From the NCBI RefSeq assembly GCF_026385485.1, contig NZ_JANIDX010000002.1, forward strand, positions 1-64,000: a stretch of 64,000 nt of DNA, in the 5' to 3' direction. The stretch comes from Bombella pollinis. GTDB lineage: Bacteria > Pseudomonadota > Alphaproteobacteria > Acetobacterales > Acetobacteraceae. Both the position numbers and the translations under genes were made by a program. Positions 63,394 to 64,000 of this stretch are shown here, piece after piece. Each line of letters opens with the position of its first letter. Within the stretch, counting starts at the first letter, position 1. The notes under the pieces are model-generated. The model was not told the origin of the DNA and ran no database searches. It worked only from the letters and a program-made list of their open reading frames with translations.

Positions 63394-63984
63394 ATGAACA
63401 ACAGCTTCAGAATGCCCCATAAGGGTGGTGTCACTGACGAGATGGCCCGCGCCGCCGCCGAGCACACTGCCCGTCAGAAAGACCCTGAGCAGGAAAAGAA
63501 TCCTTTCCGCGAGGGAGACGCTATCGTTTACGCAGCCCATGGTGTTGGCCGGGTTGACCGCATCGGCGAAGAAGAAATCGCTGATACGAAGATCGAAATG
63601 ATTCAGATTTCCTTCCCCGGCAATCAAATGACTTTGCGCATCCCACTGGCTAAGGCGCGCAAATCCGGCTTGCGTAAAATTGCAACGCGCGAGATTGTCG
63701 ATAAAGCCATGGCTGTGGTCAAAGGTAAGCCCCATGTTAGCCGTGGTATGTGGGCGCGTCGTGCTGTAGCGTATCAAGAGAAGATTAACTCTGGCGATCT
63801 CGTCCAAATCGCCGAAGTACTGCGCGACCTCCGCCGCAATGTCGATAGTTTGGATGGTAGCTTCTCTGAGCGGAAACTTTTTGAAGCCGCACAGGAACGC
63901 TTTGTTGCAGAGCTTGCCGTGTTGGAAAATAAAGACCCCGGCAAAGTTTTGGATGACCTTACCCAAACGATGAAAAACGCTTGA
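63394..63984 (+). CDS. CarD/CdnL-family RNA polymerase-binding transcription factor
   Basis: 196-residue protein with an N-terminal CarD/TRCF-RID domain (about 40-95, FREGDAIVYAAHGVGRVDRI) that binds the RNA polymerase beta subunit, and a C-terminal helical DNA-binding domain (about 100-175, including RDLRRNVDSLDGSFSERKLFEAA). Members stabilise the open complex at rRNA and other promoters. An extra N-terminal segment of about 35 residues before the domain is hydrophilic. A start seven codons later (MPHKGG) is possible. It is complete within the window. Confidence 0.92.
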   Translation: MNNSFRMPHKGGVTDEMARAAAEHTARQKDPEQEKNPFREGDAIVYAAHGVGRVDRIGEEEIADTKIEMIQISFPGNQMTLRIPLAKARKSGLRKIATREIVDKAMAVVKGKPHVSRGMWARRAVAYQEKINSGDLVQIAEVLRDLRRNVDSLDGSFSERKLFEAAQERFVAELAVLENKDPGKVLDDLTQTMKNA

Positions 63985-64000
63985 TTTTCCTCTCCCTCTC

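Noticed and set aside
1..64000. CRISPR arrays, insertion sequences, rRNA genes, large tandem repeats
   Set aside because: I saw no regularly spaced repeats, transposase genes or terminal inverted repeats, and no rRNA sequence.

Overview
The window reads as a chromosomal segment of an acetic acid bacterium (Alphaproteobacteria, Acetobacteraceae). This is an inference from gene content: dut-coaBC-ubiE facing mutM-rpsT-dnaA-dnaN-recF-gyrB, an fabD-fabG-acpP-fabF-mltG cluster, a CarD-family regulator, sphingolipid genes and an M13 peptidase, at roughly 50% GC. An osmophilic or insect-associated genus (the Saccharibacter / Bombella / Neokomagataea group) would fit, but the sequence alone does not fix it. 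Coding density is high and many genes overlap by 1-14 bases. No insertion sequence, CRISPR array or rRNA was seen. The only clearly decayed stretch is the left end.

Layout. 1-923: the end of an unknown ORF and a start-less minus-strand remnant, next to a tRNA-Cys gene (possible relic of an integrated element). 1146-8081: tolC, valS, ilvD, msrA. 8120-13419 (minus): a NitT/TauT-type ABC transporter, then dut, coaBC and ubiE. 13450-25224 (plus): mutM, rpsT, dnaA, dnaN, recF, gyrB, a DUF3108 protein, glmU and glmS. 25348-30606: a Na+/H+ antiporter with a long cytoplasmic tail, a POT transporter without the ExxER motif, and alanine racemase.

30842-42889 is a sphingolipid-type neighbourhood. A fatty acyl-AMP ligase, a dedicated acyl carrier protein and a serine palmitoyltransferase-like enzyme come first. 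A Tam41-like nucleotidyltransferase and a lipid kinase follow on the opposite strand. Next is a coupled plus-strand string of metallophosphoesterase, LptF, LptG, fatty acid hydroxylase-type enzyme and NTP transferase. A propeller protein resembling the GINT1 N-terminal domain and an inositol monophosphatase-family enzyme close the region. The ceramide-forming steps (N-acylation and keto reduction) are not in the window, so the pathway would have to be completed elsewhere.

42938-53190: a SYLF lipoprotein-like protein, mltG, the fatty acid synthesis cluster, an OpuAC-like soluble protein, an M13 peptidase, a ferritin-like diiron protein and bioB. 53242-58933 (minus) is the most unusual locus: a five-gene, tightly spaced operon of a membrane receptor whose cyclase domain has lost every catalytic residue, an MlaE permease, an ABC 'ATPase' in which all five nucleotide-handling motifs are replaced, an MlaD/MCE protein and a helical-repeat lipoprotein. 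It looks like a phospholipid transporter of the Mla family that either borrows an ATPase or works without hydrolysis, with a sensory pseudoenzyme built in. 59033-63984: ygfZ, hisI, the glutathione-dependent formaldehyde pair, a bestrophin and a CarD-like regulator.
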